6,405 bases of DNA from an uncultured Thermomicrobiales bacterium (GTDB lineage: Bacteria > Chloroflexota > Chloroflexia > Thermomicrobiales > UBA6265): contig CADCWK010000150.1 of the NCBI GenBank assembly GCA_902806375.1, positions 1 to 6,405 on the forward strand, read 5' to 3'. Position numbers and translations under genes: made by a program. Under the pieces are notes generated by a model. It worked only from the letters and a program-made list of their open reading frames with translations. It made no database searches and was not told where the DNA came from. Numbering within the stretch: the first letter of the stretch is position 1; each line of letters opens with the position of its first letter. Positions 5,861 through 6,405 of the stretch are shown here, one piece after another.

Positions 5861-5934
5861 GGACCAGGATCCGGGAACGGGTCGTGAGCCCGCGGGTCTC
5901 CCAGCGCCCTCCGCCGGTACGGCTGTCCTGGTCC
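5861..5934. repeat. Inverted repeat enclosing smaller stems (possible structured RNA)
   Basis: Arms GGACCAGGA (5861-5869) and TCCTGGTCC (5926-5934) are perfect reverse complements 56 bases apart. Inside are GCCG-GTA-CGGC near 5914-5924 and CGGGT/GCCCG near 5878-5892. Together they could fold as a branched RNA of 74 bases. It does not carry the T-arm consensus of a tRNA and matches no riboswitch I recognise. It lies about 190 bases before the dehydrogenase operon on the - strand. Confidence 0.3.
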
Positions 5935-6060
5935 CGCCACCGGGTGTCCTCCACGACAGCGACGGACCGCCGTGCCGGTGGGGGGTCATCGAGAGGCAAG
6001 GGTCAGGGTCTCGTCGGCGGGGGGACGGGTGGTGGGTGAGTGACCGGTGTCACCGGCTTC

Positions 6061-6079
6061 TGGACGGTCGGAACGTCCA
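6061..6079. repeat. Small hairpin near the SDR gene end
   Basis: TGGACG (6061-6066) pairs with CGTCCA (6074-6079) across a 7-base loop, just beyond the larger terminator hairpin when read on the - strand. Possibly a second, weaker terminator stem for the SDR gene. Confidence 0.3.
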
Positions 6080-6083
6080 AGAG

Positions 6084-6121
6084 ACGACGGACCGCCCACC
6101 GTCGGTGGCGCGGTCCGTCGT
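6084..6121 (-). terminator. Terminator hairpin of the SDR gene
   Basis: Bases 6084-6095 pair with 6110-6121, then 6096-6100 with 6104-6108 around a GTC loop, giving 17 pairs with one bulged C at 6109. It begins 70 bases past the SDR stop codon on the - strand. Confidence 0.7.
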
Positions 6122-6191
6122 GCTCGCCGGCAATCCGGCACCCGGGGCATGGGAAGCCAGGACCGACCGTGGCGCTGGCTCTGGGTCCCGA

Positions 6192-6405
6192 TCAGCCGCC
6201 GCTGATCTGCAGGGTCGCGCCGGTGGTGTAGCTGCTGTCGCTGGAGGCGAAGTAGACGTACGCCGGGGCGAGTTCCTCGGGCTGGCCGGGGCGCCCCATC
6301 GGCACGTCGGCGCCGAAGGCCCGGATGGCGTCCTCCGGCATGCCGGCCGGGATGAACGGCGTCCAGATCGGTCCGGGGGCGACCACGTTGACCCGAATCC
6401 CGCGG
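6192..6405 (-). CDS. Short-chain dehydrogenase/reductase (C-terminal part)
   Basis: The frame runs off the right edge and ends at TGA (complement of 6192-6194), giving the last 70 residues. Reading inward from the edge, it starts RGIRVNVVAPGPIWTPF, the post-catalytic SDR segment ending in the PG motif, then 'MGRPGQPEELAPAYVYFASSDSSYTTGATLQISGG', the classical SDR C-terminus. The combination IWTPFIP...PMGRPGQP...SSYTTG is close to the YghA/YhdF-type NAD(P)-dependent oxidoreductases, stress-associated enzymes of unclear substrate. The NAD-binding and Ser-Tyr-Lys active-site regions are outside the window. An internal GTG at 6386 could be mistaken for a start, but the conserved SDR text continues upstream of it. 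Confidence 0.9.
   Translation of the reverse strand, partial: RGIRVNVVAPGPIWTPFIPAGMPEDAIRAFGADVPMGRPGQPEELAPAYVYFASSDSSYTTGATLQISGG

Larger units (their letters stand above)
5673..6083. other. Intergenic stretch upstream of the dehydrogenase pair
   Basis: About 410 bases without a credible gene; the frames present give Arg/Pro/Gly-rich text with no motif. It should hold the promoter of the - strand dehydrogenase operon, but no clear -35/-10 pair stands out; TTATCCT on the - strand (5849-5855) is the only -10-like candidate. A folded element (5861-5934) and a G-rich run on the + strand (about 6004-6038) are the visible structures. Confidence 0.5.

Noticed and set aside
5861..5934. tRNA gene of 74 bases
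   Set aside because: Length fits, but the closing stem is 9 rather than 7 pairs and there is no T-arm GTTCRA-type sequence or anticodon arm.
4960..5940. 326-codon open frame on the - strand overlapping the subunit 3 gene
   Set aside because: Same-strand alternate frame of a gene with clear family signature; its own text is Arg/Gly/Pro-rich without motifs.

Overview
The window is GC-rich (I estimate about two thirds G+C by eye) and gene-dense apart from one roughly 800-base empty stretch. The gene content suggests a high-GC bacterium of the Actinobacteria, or possibly Thermomicrobia-like Chloroflexi. Pointers are an Rv1155-type PPOX/F420-superfamily flavoenzyme, a gluconate 2-dehydrogenase subunit 3 protein of a form I associate with actinobacteria, GTG starts, and long GC-rich terminator palindromes without clear T-tracts. 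No ribosomal or marker gene is present, so the phylum stays open.

Layout, left to right: (1) the 3' end of a family 5 extracellular solute-binding protein gene (+), closed by two tandem hairpins, the second a perfect 54-base palindrome; (2) a convergent HxlR-family regulator (-); (3) about 1 kb between its start and the next gene, with a recognisable promoter at each end and no credible gene between; (4) a YceI-family lipid-binding-like protein (+), then a PPOX-class flavin/F420 split-barrel protein (+), closed by a long bidirectional terminator; (5) a two-gene unit on the - strand, a gluconate 2-dehydrogenase subunit 3-like protein followed with an 8-base overlap by a GMC oxidoreductase; (6) about 500 bases with several inverted repeats; (7) the 3' end of an SDR dehydrogenase (-), running off the right edge.

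How the parts may work together: the hxlR-like and yceI-like promoters each carry a TTAC-N5-GT(A/T)A palindrome at a repressor-like position, which suggests that the HxlR protein represses itself and the yceI gene. The GMC/subunit 3 pair looks like the catalytic and small partner subunits of one dehydrogenase. The catalytic subunit has a C-x5-C-x3-C motif like the [3Fe-4S] site of FAD-dependent glucose dehydrogenases. The partner, however, lacks the Tat signal expected of an exported complex, and no cytochrome gene is seen. I found no CRISPR array, mobile element, tRNA or rRNA. The most noteworthy points are this apparently cytosolic Fe-S GMC pair and the shared operator-like palindromes; nothing here clearly amounts to a wholly new system.
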